A DNA stretch of 64,000 bases, taken from contig NC_057831.1 of NCBI RefSeq assembly GCF_910594005.1, positions 46,334,001-46,398,000 of the forward strand, read 5' to 3'. This DNA is from Cervus elaphus (taxonomy: Eukaryota; Chordata; Mammalia; Artiodactyla; Cervidae). The stretch's first letter is position 1, and every line of letters starts with the position of its first letter. A program made the position numbers and the translations under genes. The notes below the pieces were generated by a model. It worked only from the letters and a program-made list of their open reading frames with translations, had not been told where the DNA came from and made no database searches. Of the stretch, positions 1 through 12,021 are shown one piece after another.

Positions 1-1
1 C

Positions 2-352
2 CAAGCTCCAGAGGCCGCCGGTGCCGACGGGACCAGACTGGCGCCGGGCAGGAGCTCGCGTCTGGGGTGGCGGGGGCGGCCCGAGGAGTTACAGGCGGCG
101 GCGGCGCCTCTCGAAGCGGGCGAGTGGCCGGCGGCCCGGGCGCCGCCGCGCTTTCCCCCCGCTCCTCCTCCTCGTCCTCATCCCGCCACGACGTCCGGCT
201 CGGCCTCAGGCTGGCTGCGGCGGCGGCTCTGGGCTCCGCTGCTGGTGCTTGGGCTGCTGGTGGCCGGCGCGGCGGACGGATGCGAGCTGGTGCCCAGAGA
301 CCTCCGCGGACGGCGGGCGGTAGGCTCTGCTGCGGCGGCCGCCTCCCCTGCC

Positions 353-389
<37 letters not shown>

Positions 390-413
390 GCGGCAGCTCG
401 GTGCTCATGACAG
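2..413 (+). CDS. STIM2: STIM2 exon 1 (partial at 5' end): leader, signal peptide, start of lumenal domain
   Basis: STIM2 is a single-pass ER membrane protein that senses lumenal Ca2+ and activates Orai channels at ER-plasma membrane contacts. The frame starting at base 2 is open for 137 codons. It begins QAPEAAGADGTRLAPG, matching the long STIM2 leader as I recall it from human. A hydrophobic signal-peptide core (about 227-274, LWAPLLVLGLLVAGAA) follows, then the conserved CELVPR (281-298), an alanine tract (350-388) and VLMT (401-412). The exon ends at base 413 in a CAG|GTGAGG donor with one base of a split Asp codon. Exon 2 supplies the other two bases in the right phase. There is no in-frame ATG before 407, so translation starts upstream of the window or at a non-AUG codon; STIM2 is known to initiate at a non-AUG codon. 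Identification rests on the match to exon 2 plus the leader and CELVPR motif. Confidence 0.93.
350..388 (+). repeat. GCC(GCG)12 trinucleotide repeat coding 13 alanines
   Basis: One GCC and twelve uninterrupted GCG codons encode Ala13 just before GGSSVLMT in the STIM2 lumenal N-terminus. Pure GCG runs are prone to length change by slippage. The equivalent human segment, as I recall it, has about four alanines. Confidence 0.93.
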
Positions 414-660
414 GTGAGGGCCCGGAGGGCGGCGGGCGGGGCTCTGCCGGGTGCTGCGGGACCCCCATCCTCGGGAGGGGCCCGCGCCGCTCCCCGACGC
501 CTGCAGTTCGACGGCCCGGGTCAGTGCGTGATGCCCGGACGCCAGCGCCCTGGTCGCTGCTTGGTCGCGGACTCCTGCACTCCGGATGCCTTCCCTCTCC
601 CCTCTGACACCCCGCCCTCGCCAGAGCCTCTCGACGGCATTCGCTTCCCCGCCCTTAAGT

Positions 661-3077
661 CTGCTCCCCGGTGTTCCACGCTGAGCAATGCAGTGGTTTC
701 TCTTCCGTGCTGCAGAAAGAGCCAGCAGGGTCTGCAGGGTACTGGGCTGATTTTTTTTTTTTTTTTTTGAAGCTGCTAGAAGTAGTCAGCAGCAGCAATG
801 CGGTATGGAGTCCGCCTCTGGTGCTGCTTTTGCAAAGGCAGCTGGCAGCGAGTCTCACCGGTTCAAAGCCCGGCTGAGCAAAATGTCCCAGGGGAGACTG
901 CTAGAGCGGCTTCTTTGAGAGCCATAATACCTAGTGGTATGAGTGGTTCCTTGTTAGTATGGCAAATCTCTAGTCTAATGTGGATTTCTTTTTTTTTCCT
1001 TTTGAGGAGTGGGAGGAAGACCCTTTTAAAGGATGGATAGATAGTATTTGCTGGTGGGATTGTCACGGTTCACAGGGTGCAGAAAGCTCAGCAGCTAATC
1101 AGCAAGATACCGAAAATTTACCAGTGCAGGATATTCGGTGCTTGTATTTGAGCAGCACAGTTCTTTTTTTTTTTTTTGAGCAGCATAGTTCTTACAGGCT
1201 GCAATAGAACCTTTTAAAAATATGGAACGTTCTTGAAATTTGCGAACATGTATGGTAAGGTGAGGTAGAAAATTAAATCTAAAGCTTTCTGTTGTCATGT
1301 GCTACTGATAGGTTGTGGTTTAAATAATGATGTGAAGGATCTTGAAATGATTTCTCTTGGAAAAGTAGTGGAGTTAAAGTCAGCTTTTTTTGGGTGAACT
1401 TTATTTGTAAGTAATGTGAAAGTAGTTTGTAGGTTTTCTATATAATTGCAGGACTAAAAAGGAAACAGTCAAGTGTAACAGTATGACCCATCATTAATTT
1501 AACCAAAGAGCTAGTCGAACAGGCGTTTGAAAGTTACTAACAGCTGCTGTGAGTGTTGCTCAGGAGGTAGAGTTCAGAGCAAAGCAGCTATTCTCTGGAT
1601 TCTATGACAGGATGTTTACTATTCTAGAGAGGAGGGTGTTGGTAAACTTTCCAAGCTCTTTGGAAGTTTTATGAAACATAATGATCGGAATATTTAACTT
1701 GCTTTACCCTAAAACTTAACAGGCCCTTTAAATGGAACTTGAAACATCAGATCTCCGTGATTTTGATAAAAAGATTACAGAATGGTCAGTATTAGGAGTA
1801 TTAATAGAGTTTGAATGAGAGAATAGATTGGATACTTTTATGCTTGAATAGTCTTATAGTAATCATTAAGAAGGTAGCAAGATAAAACTAGAATGTGGAG
1901 TTTTAATGCCTCATGCAGGAAGGAAGGGGGTGAAACTCCTTGGGTTTCTAGAAGCTATTGGGAGTGTGACTCTTGGTTTCTTGAGTAGAAAAGTTTGGTT
2001 AAAAAATAATTACTGTTTTATCAATATGTAGTTGGTAGGAGGGCACATGATTCAGAAAATTTAGAATTAACCGCTAACGATGTGTGTCATGTAGATTACA
2101 TCAGGAAAATTACTTAAGATGGAATTTTATTTTAATAAGTAGTTATTAATCCTTCCTTTTGAAGACTTCAGTTCCTCTGAGTTATTTATGGCATTGTGAA
2201 AAAGGCAAGGTGATTTGTATTGGATGAAAAGTATGATATATCACACAAAATGAGTTTGAGTGGTAGTGCTTTAAAGTAGGTTTACTAAAATAATACTAAC
2301 CCTAGAATTTGTTTTTAATATTCTTTCCCTTTGTTAGAATATTGATTTTGAAAAGTTGGACATTTCTGTTTAAACTTTAAGATAATCAAACTACACAGTG
2401 CACAAGTTAAATTGTCATTTAATAAGTATGTAAATACAGTCAATGGAACTGGTAGCTGGGAAAAGGTAAATTGAAAGTCCACAAGAAGGTTAGAGAATAT
2501 TGAAAATTTTATTGATTTACATGGTCTGTATGGGGCTCCTTCCTATTCTTCTGATTGTATGAATAGTGCTGTCTTTTATGGTTTCCGTTTGTAAATGTTG
2601 TGCTAAACTCAGAACATAATTATTGCTATTGTACACTTCAGGAAGTAGAACCATAGACTGAACCAAAAAAATACTGTATTATCATAATCTAGTCAGTGGT
2701 AATGGATAGAAATGGAGTAGAGAGTTTCAGTAAGAAAACTAAGTTTTATGTGACTTTTGAAAGTGGAAAATTCTTGTAAGAATTTGGAGACAGTTGTTCT
2801 CTCTGACTCTGTATTAATGATGTCATTTAACCATGAATTCTTAGTAGATCTGAAAATGACAGAGTCACTCTCTTCTTTTCAGATTAGTATTTTAAATACT
2901 TACCTTTAGCAACACCATGAGTTTTTCTTTTACTAATAAAATCTAGAGAGCATTCTCTTCGATTGAAGTTTTCCTCTCAAGAGTTTTACTTCAGAGGTTT
3001 AGTGCATTTTAAGAACAAATTGCCTCTCAGTCATCTAGTGCATGCTCAGTTTTGAGCAGGCAGGTAGGTGTTCTTTT
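661..3077. other. Unique AT-rich intron, no recognised element
   Basis: I see only oligo-T runs (about 751, 990, 1163) and ordinary AT-rich intronic sequence. No interspersed repeat or coding exon could be recognised. Confidence 0.6.
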
Positions 3078-3085
3078 AAAGAGAG

Positions 3086-3308
3086 TGTATGTGCGTGTGT
3101 ACTCATTTGCTTCAGTTGTGTCTGACTCTTTGCAGCCCCGTAGACTGTAGCCCACCAGGCTCTGCTGTCCATGGCATTTTCCCAGCAGAAGTACTGGAAT
3201 GGGTTGCCATTTCCTCCTCCAGAGGATCTTCCCGGACCCAGGGATCGAACCCCCCATCTCCTGCTTTGCAGGCGGATTCTTTACTGCTGAGCCACTGGGG
3301 AAGCCCTT
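3086..3308 (-). mobile_element. Bov-tA SINE
   Basis: The reverse complement reads from the tRNA-derived head (GCTTCCCCAGTGGCTCAG) through the Bov-A body to a TG-rich tail. An 8-bp direct repeat AAAGAGAG flanks it at 3078-3085 and 3310-3317, and is a plausible TSD. Confidence 0.9.
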
Positions 3309-3317
3309 GAAAGAGAG

Positions 3318-4302
3318 AGACTATGTTAAATCATCAGGATAAACAGACCCATTGTCGTAAGAATATTGATTTATATTTTCTTTCCTTTTTTTACATTACC
3401 TTTTTAGGATTTAGTGTGTGCAAATTTTTGATAAGATGAAACCATTAAATGTTTACAATACTTTGTAGTAAGGGTTTAAGTTATATATGTGTATATGTAT
3501 ATAAGACATTAATAATAATTTTAACTTAATAACTGGATATATACTTAGGGTTCTTTGAAAGCGATTTTGAAATTTAAAGCAATTTAGGGATGTACTTGTT
3601 TATTATAATCTAAAGCAGTGCTTGAATAATTTAAAACATCATGTTTTTTTCTCTTTTGCCTAACAGATTCACAGTCAATGACTTTATCCCAATCAAGTCT
3701 GAGTGATTGATCTCATCCAGATATGGTCCCTGAAAAACAGTTTATGAAAGGGCGTTGACACAGGGCGTATACATATATACACACACATATATGTATGTTT
3801 GTGTGTGCATAATGTACATACATAAACATATTGCATGTATATAGAACACAATTCTGGCAAAACATGCAGAACAATTGAAATATTAGAACATTTTCAGAGT
3901 CTTTTAAAACAAATTTTATCTTTAAAAATATATGCTTCTGTCATTCTTTTATGAATTAATGTAACCCTTTTTAGTGTTTATATAAAGGTTTTAACTGTAA
4001 TACTTTTCACTAGTTTGGCATACTACTAACAATATAAAATTCATATTTTTAAACATGTCTTTTGGAAGTATTAACATTTCATTGAAAAAAGTATTCTTTT
4101 TTGAAAGTATAATACCACTTAGAAGAGCCACGACTACTTTCTAGTGTTAAACATATCTATGTTGTAGGGCTTTCACTTAGATGAAAATATCTCACATGAG
4201 CATGATTGTCTTTGGGAAAATGTTAAACTTTGCTTTTTTTACCTTGCCTCCCTAACATTTACCCAGCAAATGCTGTCACTTTTTTGAAAGTTAGTGAGTG
4301 TA

Positions 4303-4333
<31 letters not shown>

Positions 4334-5200
4334 CACACACATATGTTACTCTGAGTAATATTTTGTGAATTTACATGTGTCAGTGGTTTCATTGTGACAG
4401 TAGTTAAATTCATAGTGTAGCTCACATAGTAATAGAAAATGTTTTTATTCCTTTCGTGAAGTTACTCTTTTTGTATTTAGCTTAGGATTTCACGAAACCA
4501 CCTTTTGATGGCTAGCTCTTCCGCTGTATCCTTTTTTTCCTTTCCCATAGTTAACTTTTACCAATCCCTTTCTTTACTAGTCTTTGGCCATAGCTCTAGG
4601 TTGTTTTTTTTCCTGATTGCAGAATTAAAGAATATACTCATATCCCTTTGATCTAGTGTATTCTGACCATTTAAGAATTGGTAGTAATCTCATTGGTCTG
4701 GAAACACTGCGTTCCTTGGTGCTCTTTGAGAATACTGTGGCAGAACTGATTGGTCTCTGTTGGGAATCCCCTGGCACAGGAAAAACTCAGAGGGCCAGCT
4801 GGAAAAGTTAGTTCAGGATTTAGCTTAATTTTAACAGTAGGAGGATCCATACAGAAATTGTTTAATTTGCTAAAGACTTGCTTTGTGTCTGGATACATGC
4901 TAATATTTTAAGATTAATTAAGACTTTTGAGTAACTATATCAAGCATTTTAGATATTGCCCTGCTCATTGATAATAATGCAGCATGGAACACTTTATTTG
5001 TGTGTATGGTAGCTAAAGTATAAACTCATTAAGCTAATGTTAAAATTAACAACTAATAATATGATTAGTTGATTAGCAAGCCATTTTTGATTTTTGCCAG
5101 AATTTGGACCTTACCTGATTAAGACCTACCTAGGAGATTACTTCTGAATTGATCAGATTTCATCAACCAAGCAATTATCAAGTGTACGCAGAATACCACG
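3318..5200. other. Unique AT-rich intron with dinucleotide repeats
   Basis: No element was recognised apart from alternating TA/CA stretches at about 3765-3850 and 4297-4346. Confidence 0.55.
4297..4346. repeat. Compound (TG)n(TA)n(CA)n microsatellite
   Basis: A TG run passes into a TA run and then a CA run. The tract is therefore self-complementary and could form a hairpin or cruciform. The pattern is read directly from the sequence. Confidence 0.9.
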
Positions 5201-5402
5201 TAGTCGCTAAGTTGTGTCCAGCTCTTTTGCAGCTCCATGGACTGTAGCCCTCCAGGCTCCTCTATTAATGGCATTTCTCAGGCAAGAATACTGGAGTGGA
5301 TTGCCATCTCCTTCTCCAGGGGATCTTCCTGACGCAGGAATTGAACCTGCGTCTCCTGCATTGGCAGGTGGATTCTTTACCGCTGAGCCACCAGGGGGGC
5401 AC
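5201..5402 (-). mobile_element. Bov-tA SINE
   Basis: On the minus strand it reads CCTGGTGGCTCAGCGGTAAA at the tRNA-like head, followed by the standard Bov-A body with the GGAGAAGGAGATGGCAATCC-type segment. Confidence 0.9.
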
Positions 5403-5496
5403 CAGGGAGGCCCACCACATACAGGAATGGGAAACACAGAAAGGAGAGTAAGACGGTTGGGGTTGCCCATTGGGAATAGTACTGTTACTTGGTGGT

Positions 5497-5695
5497 CAGT
5501 GTTTTGCTAAGTGCTTTATGTATATCACTGTTCTTGATTGTGAAATTATTTCTGTTAGATAACTGCTTTCTTCATATAAAAGATGGGAAAATTGAAGCAG
5601 GATGATCTTAAGTAACTTGTCCAAGATCACAGTAAGTAGCAGAGTTAGACACTGATGTGGGTTTCTCTGACTCCAAAGCTTTGTTTCTTAACTGG
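5497..5695 (-). mobile_element. MIR SINE (ancient)
   Basis: The + strand shows the typical reverse-complement MIR order: a CTAAGTGCTTTATGT segment, then a GATGGGAAAATTGAAGCA segment, an AAGTAACTTGTCCAAGATCA segment, and GACTCCAAAGC. Divergence is high, as expected for a mammal-wide repeat. Confidence 0.75.
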
Positions 5696-5939
5696 TATGT
5701 TGTATGCCTCATTATATACTCAAGTAGACATAATAATAGACTGTGATTAACTGTAACAGACTTCAGAATGTTGGAGAAAGTAAGGCTGCTGGAGACTGTG
5801 CCTTGGAGGAGGGTTGGATTTGAGCTTGACCTTGATGTATTATAGATGGGACTTCTTGTGGAGATGAGTGAAAAGGCTTTCAAGAGGGAGGTGTATACAA
5901 GAATAACTAACAAGTGAAATCGTTTTCTTTAGTGTATAA

Positions 5940-6124
5940 GCATGACTCAGACAGTTAAGAATCTGCCTGTGATGCCGGAGACGCAGTCCTGGGTGGGGAA
6001 GATCCCCTGGAGGAGGAAATGGCAACCTATTCTAGAATTCTTGCCTGAAAAATCCCATGGACAGAGGAGCCTGGTGGGCTATAGTCCATGGGATCGCAGA
6101 GTCAGATGCAAATGAGTGACTAAT
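5940..6124 (+). mobile_element. Bov-tA SINE, diverged head
   Basis: The head is degraded (ACTCAGACAGTTAAGAATCTGCC). The body GATCCCCTGGAGGAGGAAAT and the CATGGACAGAGGAGCCTGGT block are clear, ending in GAGTGACTAA. Confidence 0.88.
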
Positions 6125-6212
6125 ACTGATAGGGTGTATGTAGAATAGTAGAAATGCAGGGAGAAAGAAGGTTTTGCCAAATTATCAAGAACTTTAATAT
6201 TCCTTATTGTCA

Positions 6213-6522
6213 GGGCTTCCCTGATAACTCGGTTGGTAAAGAATCTCCCTGCAATGCAGGAGACACCAGTTTGATTCCTGCGTCGGGAAGATCCACTGGA
6301 GAAGGAAAAGGCTACCCATTCCAGTATTCTTGGGCTTCCCTTGTGGCTCAGCTGATAAAAAACCCATCTGCAGTACAGGAGACTGGGTTTGATCCCTGGG
6401 TTGGGAAGATCCCCTGGAGAACGGAAAGGCTACCCACTCCAGTATTCTGGCCTGGAGAATTCCATGGACTATATAGTCCGTGGGGTCACAAAGAGTCGGA
6501 CACTACTGAGTGACTTTCACTT
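6213..6522 (+). mobile_element. Double-headed Bov-tA SINE
   Basis: Two tRNA-derived heads lie in tandem. GGCTTCCCTGATAACTCGG opens the first unit, which breaks off at CCAGTATTCTTGG and is followed at once by a second head, GCTTCCCTTGTGGCTCAG, and a full body. The same junction occurs in other copies in this window. Confidence 0.88.
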
Positions 6523-6839
6523 AATATTCTCTAGTTTATCCCCTGGCTATTGAAATGTCAAGACATCTAAAATTGGGGTATGCACCCATGTGCTGGGGAG
6601 TATGGAAAGCCACAGGGAAGTTTTGATACATTTTCTTGGTATATTCATTTTACTAATATTTTGAAAACAAACATTAAATATTTAACAGTAATTTGAAACA
6701 TTTAATAATACTAAACATGTGTAGGTTATGGAAAAAATAGGTTTATTATAAATTTTGAGGTTGAACAAAAGGCTTAAAAATGTATCTTGAGCTTTCAGAA
6801 TGTTTTGTTCATGAACTGAGTGCTAAATCTATCATCCTA

Positions 6840-7060
6840 TCAGGGGTTGAGAAGCCCTGTGGTTTTTAAACATGGGAGTGACATGACCTCAGTGTTTGAA
6901 AAGCTAAGTATGGGTGGATGGAAGTGGGGAGATAAGAGAGATAAATAAAGAGGCCAATTAGTAAGCTATATAGAAGTGGAGGTCTTGAGAGTTTAAATGA
7001 TGCAGTGGCTATGAGAATGTTTAAAGGAAATTTTATAAAATTTAATGTTAGATTAGAAAG
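6840..7060 (-). mobile_element. L2-like fragment
   Basis: Phrases such as GGGAGTGACATGACCTCAGT and AGAGGCCAATTAGTAAGCTA resemble the antisense body of an ancient mammalian L2 repeat. The match is weak and from memory. Confidence 0.45.
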
Positions 7061-8710
7061 GAATCTATTCATAGGAAGTCTGAGAAATAAAAGTTACCTT
7101 TAAACTTCTAGAGCTTATAAAATGATTTAAATTGGTACAAGTCCTTGAAAGTTAGGCAAGAAGAAACCCTTGGTTGTAGAGGGTCTTCTTTATTCCAAAA
7201 TATGCCTTTTTAATGTAACATTATTTTTGTATATGATTGGACTTAAGTGTTGATTTCCTAAGTATTTATATGAAATTTTTTAGTATTCTGTATTTAGAAA
7301 TGAATGTTTATTCCTTAACAAAGGATAACTTTATAGATTGAACTAACATTACAATGCTTCAGAGTTGAACCTCCCCCCCAACCTCCTTTGAATGAATAAC
7401 AGTGCCTCAGAGCACTGTCATATTGTTTCAGAATTAACTTCTGAGTTTCATTGTGTGAATTAGACATTTGATCACAAGCCAGATCTAAATGATTTGTTCT
7501 TTTCTGTATTCTTCCAGATCTTTATATTAGTAGGTATTAGATACTCAATGCTTCTTGACGCTTGCTAATCCTGCCTTCAGCAACTGTTCCTGACTGGTTT
7601 CACTGCTGGAGATTTAAGGGTGGTTCTCTCCTAAGCCTCTGGGTCCAGTCCTGTGTTCCTCTGGTCTAGCTGAACATTTCCTCCTCAGAGAACTTCATTA
7701 CTAGGAAAGGTCTACATTGGGGGTGGGGAGCCCCAAGCCAATGATTGGTTTGACTTTTGGCTTTATTTCATTTGGCCCTTGAGGTGATACTGCACAGTTA
7801 TCATAGTTGCGGTCCTGAGAGTAATTTCCTTCTCTGCTAGGCTTCATCAGCCATCTGGACTGAAATGAAAAGACTTTTAGGATTAAGGCTAAGATTAGTT
7901 GTAGAGCAGTGCCTTTTCAGTGTTTTCTTAAGATAGTGGCAACTTCCCCACCCCAGGACCAGGGAGCTTGAGTATGACAAAGAGAGGTTACTTGGACTGA
8001 TTCATTTCAAAACCAAGTGCCTGTGTCTGTCCCAGTATTTCTTTCTAATGAATTTGTGTTTTTGTGTGCTTCTGCATCTTAGTTTCTGTTATTTGCAATT
8101 TACTTTTTTCCTCTAGTCATTTTCACTTTCTGTACCTCTCTTTGATTTTCCTAAATGTGACGTTGTATGGAACTGAAAATGTTGAAGACATTTTACAGAA
8201 TTAAATTAACATTTAAAACTATTTGAATTGAATATCTTATTTGTGTAATTAAAAAATACTGAGAAACCTCATCACAAACCCCCACATTAATGAAGATGAT
8301 TTATAATTGTTTTTTAAGTGATTCTCAATAATTGAAAAAGGTTTTTAAATCCTGATTTGATTTTTTTTCCCCTGCTATTCACAGTGTACATGTTATCGCA
8401 CTCATGTTTTCTTTACACTGTTGTTTTTCTTTCCTTTCAAAAATATATGATGTTGAGTAATAGATAATCTTAGTTCCCCTCCTTTTTTATTCCTATCCTC
8501 CAGCAATAAATCTTTTAACTTTTCCATTCGTGACAAATACATTGTTTCCCTTATGTTTTCCTGCTTTCTGTCATCTTCAGCTGTTTCTGCTTTGTCACAC
8601 AGCTTCAGACTGTATTAATCCTTGATGTTTCCTCCTTCTGTGTTTCTGGGTACCAAATTAAAAAAAGAAAACAAAAGAACGACTTGAAACCTTTGTCCAG
8701 CTGTGGTTTA
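7061..8710. other. Intron, no recognised element
   Basis: AT-rich, probably unique sequence. No repeat family, exon or RNA gene could be recognised. Confidence 0.5.
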
Positions 8711-8754
8711 GGCATCCTCTGCTGTCTCTGGGTTGCTGCGCGTGTAGGCCTCTA

Positions 8755-8834
8755 GAGCCCTGGTGAGGGACGGCGCCTGCCTCCCCTGCCTTGGACGTGC
8801 GAGGTCTTAACCGCTGGATTGCCAGTGACTCCCC
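8755..8834 (-). mobile_element. CHR-type tRNA-derived SINE head fragment
   Basis: The reverse complement runs CAATCCAGCGGTTAAGACCT and then a GCAGGGGAGGC block, matching the tRNA-Glu-like head of Cetartiodactyla CHR SINEs. The 3' body is missing. Confidence 0.6.
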
Positions 8835-9139
8835 TCCCCTGCTGTTTCTTGAATTTGCCGTTTAAAATATACCTTGTGCTCTGCATCCAGTGTTTGGTTC
8901 TAGTTCTGTCAAAATGGATTCTAAAAAAACCCATAGAGGCCAAAAATGAGAAAGTCAGACTTCAGTGAATGTGTGCGTTCACATAAGTTTTGAACATTTT
9001 TAAGTGACTGTTTTGTGCCAGGAATGATATAAAGAACTGGGGATATAAAATTTGACCATTTTTATTGTTGCAAAAACAATATAAACTTGAAAATTGCCAG
9101 AGTGTTGCATAATTTTAAAAAATGTTATAAATGTTATAT

Positions 9140-11037
9140 CATTTTTAAAAATTGAGGTATGGATGTTCAATAGTATATAAGTTTCAGGTGTAGAGCACAG
9201 TGATTCACAATTTTTAAAGGTTATACTCCATTTATAGTTATTGTAACATATTGGCTGTGTTCCCTTTGTATCCTTGTAGCTTATTTATTTTATGCATAGT
9301 AGTGTGTACCTCTTAATTCCTCACCCCTTTCTTGCCCCTCCCCACTTCTGTCTCCCCATTGGTAACCATTCGTTCTCTATATCTGTGAATCTGTTTCTTT
9401 TTTTTTGTAGTATTCACTAGTTTGTTTTATTTCTTAAAATTCCACAAATAAGTGTATGGAAACACATACAGTATTTGTCTTTCTCTGTCTGCCTTATTTC
9501 ACTTAGCATAAGTGGCAAAATTTTGTTCTTTTTTATGGCTGAGTAGTATACCTGTATGTATGTATGTATGTGTATGTGTGTGTATACATGCTGCATCTTC
9601 TTTATTCATTCATCTGTTGGTGGACACTTACGTTACTTCATATCTTGATAATTGTGAATAATGCTGCTGTGAACATTGGGGTGCATATATCTATTTGAAT
9701 TAGTGTTTTTTTTTTTTATGTATGTATGTGTGAAATTCCTAGATCATATGGTAGTTCTAGTTTTAGTTTCTGAAAAATCTCCATACTGTTTTCCACAGTA
9801 CGCACACCAGTGTGCATTCCCACCAACAGTGTACGAGGATTCCCGTTTCTCCACATCCCTGTCAGCATTTGTCATTTCTATTCTTTTTGATGATAGCCAT
9901 TCTTAATAGATACCTCATTCATAATGGGGTGATAACTCATTATAGCTTTAATTTGCATTTCTCTGATGATTAATGATGTTGAGGACCTTGTCATATGCCC
10001 ATTGGCCATCTGCCTGTCTTCTGGAAGAATGTCTATTTAGGTCTTCTGCCCATTTTTTAATTGGGTTGTTTGCTTTCTTGATACTGAGTTTTATGAGCTG
10101 TTTATGTTGGATGTTCACCTGTTATTGGTCATAGCATTTGCAAATATTTTCTCTCGTTTAGTAGGTTGTCTTTTTGTTTTGTTGATTGTTTCCTTTTCTG
10201 GGCAAAAGTTTTTTAAGTTTAATTTGGAACCATTTGGTTATTTTTGGTTTTATTTCTTTTGCTTTAGAGGACAGAGCCAGAAATTATTGCTGTAATTTAT
10301 GTCAAATTCTAGGAGTTTTATGGTTTCTGGTCATACACTTTGATCTTTAATCTATTTTGAATTTATTTTGTATATGGTGTTAGGGAATGTTCCAATTTCA
10401 GTCGTTTTACTTGTAGCTGTATGGTTTTCCTAGCACCACTTATTGTAGAGACTGTCTTTTCTCTATTGCATGTTCTTGCCTCCTTTGTTGTAGATTGACC
10501 ATAAGTGTGTGGATTTATTTCTGAACTCCCAGTTCTGTTGTGTTGATCCATGTGTCTGTTTTTAATGCCAGCACCATACTGTTTTGGTCCCTGTATCTCT
10601 GTAGTATAATCTGAAGTCAGATGCCTCCAACTCTGTTCTTTCTCAAGATTGTTTTTGCTATTTGGGATCTTGTATGTTTCCATACACCTTTTAAAACTAC
10701 TTGTTCTAATTCTGTGAAAAATGCCCTTGGTGTCTTGATAGAGATTGCAGTGAATTTGTAGATTGCCTTGGGTAGTACAGTCATTTTAATAGTATTAGTT
10801 CATCTAATCTAACCCATGAACACAGTGTATCTTACCATTTGTTTGTATTGTCTTCAGTTTTCTTTCATCAGTCTCTTAGAGTTTTTTGAGTACAAGTCTT
10901 TTACCTCCACAGACAGATTTCATCCTAGGTATTTTATTTTTTTGATGTTATTGTGAATGGGATTGCCTCCTTAATTTCTCTTTCTGATAATGTCTTGTTA
11001 GTCTGTAGAAATGCAACAGATGTCTGTGTATTTGTTT
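9140..11037 (-). mobile_element. L1 LINE, 5'-truncated, antisense (3' end and ORF2 C-terminal part)
   Basis: The + strand shows the reverse complement of an L1 3' end. It starts with ATTGAGGTATGG and TTTCAGGTGTAGAGCACAGT. It continues through AATGCTGCTGTGAACATTGG, CACCAACAGTG and TTTGCAAATATTTTCTC, all hallmarks of antisense L1 ORF2. Many stops and indels break it, and it ends abruptly near 11037. Confidence 0.85.
9545..9590. repeat. (TGTA)n/(TG)n microsatellite
   Basis: A GTATGTATGTATGTGTATG run lies within the antisense L1, at the position where many L1 copies carry a TATA/TGTA stretch. Confidence 0.85.
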
Positions 11038-12010
11038 TTTAAAAACAAAAGACTATATATAGTAGCTTATTTAGTAGCATGCCTGCATTTATTAAAAATA
11101 TCTATTGGAATATTTGTTACAGGTGCTTGTTCTACATTTGCAGAGTTAAGAATAAGTCTCCCCTTTCTTTGGGGAAAGTTATATAAATAAACATTCTTTT
11201 TTGTTTACTCTTTTTTGTGTTACTTTTATCCTTTATTAACAAAGAAACTGAAAAATGCAAGCAAACAAAAAGCTTCGGTGGGTTTTATGTGCTACTCACC
11301 AAGGATTAATAAACTATCAATCCTTCCTGTTTTTCCAGGAGGGGATATACCCACTAAAAAGGTGATGCTCCATTGTGATGGAGGTATTTGGACTTTAGGC
11401 TATGTACTATACTTAACTGAATTACAAAGATGGAGTTCCTAACTTTGATTTGGTGAGGTGGGCTGTTAATGAAGATGTTCCTGCTTCCCCACAGTAGAGG
11501 TATATCCTTACTGAGAATATATGAGAGTTTACCAGATATGGAAATTTACAGTGGTGTGAGAGGCATAAGCTGAGTGGAATGGGACATGACTCTGGTCATG
11601 GACATTGACATTTGAGAATGCTACATGGAGATTGTGAATCACCAGATACCCAAGATGGCAGAGGCAGTTGTGAGCCAGCTTGTAGTGTATCAACATTTGT
11701 ATTTGAATGTGAGATTTAAATTTATAGGTGGCATTTGTATATTTTATCTCACTTAAACTTTACAGAAGCCTTGTGAAATTATTGTCTTCTCTGTGATAAT
11801 TATTCCACATAATGGAGAGATTTAGGATTGCTCTCAAATAGTTTATACCTTAAAAATCCTCCAGTGCCAAGGATTTTTACGATAAAGCCCAGGGTGTGAT
11901 TGGAAGTGAATTAGAAAATGGGGCTGGAGAAGTAGCAGAATTAAACTTTTTGGTTAATGTTAAATTCTAGATCTTTATTGTTCAAGGAATTTTATAAATT
12001 CCTTCTTCAT
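11038..12010. other. Intron, no recognised element
   Basis: AT-rich sequence. The stretch 11740-11850 vaguely resembles an antisense MIR, but not enough to call. Confidence 0.45.
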
Positions 12011-12021
12011 TTATCTTTGGT

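Larger units (their letters stand above)
1..660. promoter_or_regulatory. STIM2: CpG island over STIM2 exon 1
   Basis: The first ~660 bases are very GC-rich with many CpG dinucleotides, in sharp contrast to the AT-rich intron that follows. This is the usual context of a housekeeping-type promoter and first exon. The transcription start itself is probably upstream of the window, because the open leader frame already runs at base 2. No TATA element is visible. Confidence 0.8.

Noticed and set aside
178..468. Minus-strand and other-frame ORFs over exon 1 (poly-Ala, poly-Gly)
   Set aside because: Shadow frames of a CpG island with a GCG repeat; the STIM2 frame explains the region and splices correctly to exon 2.
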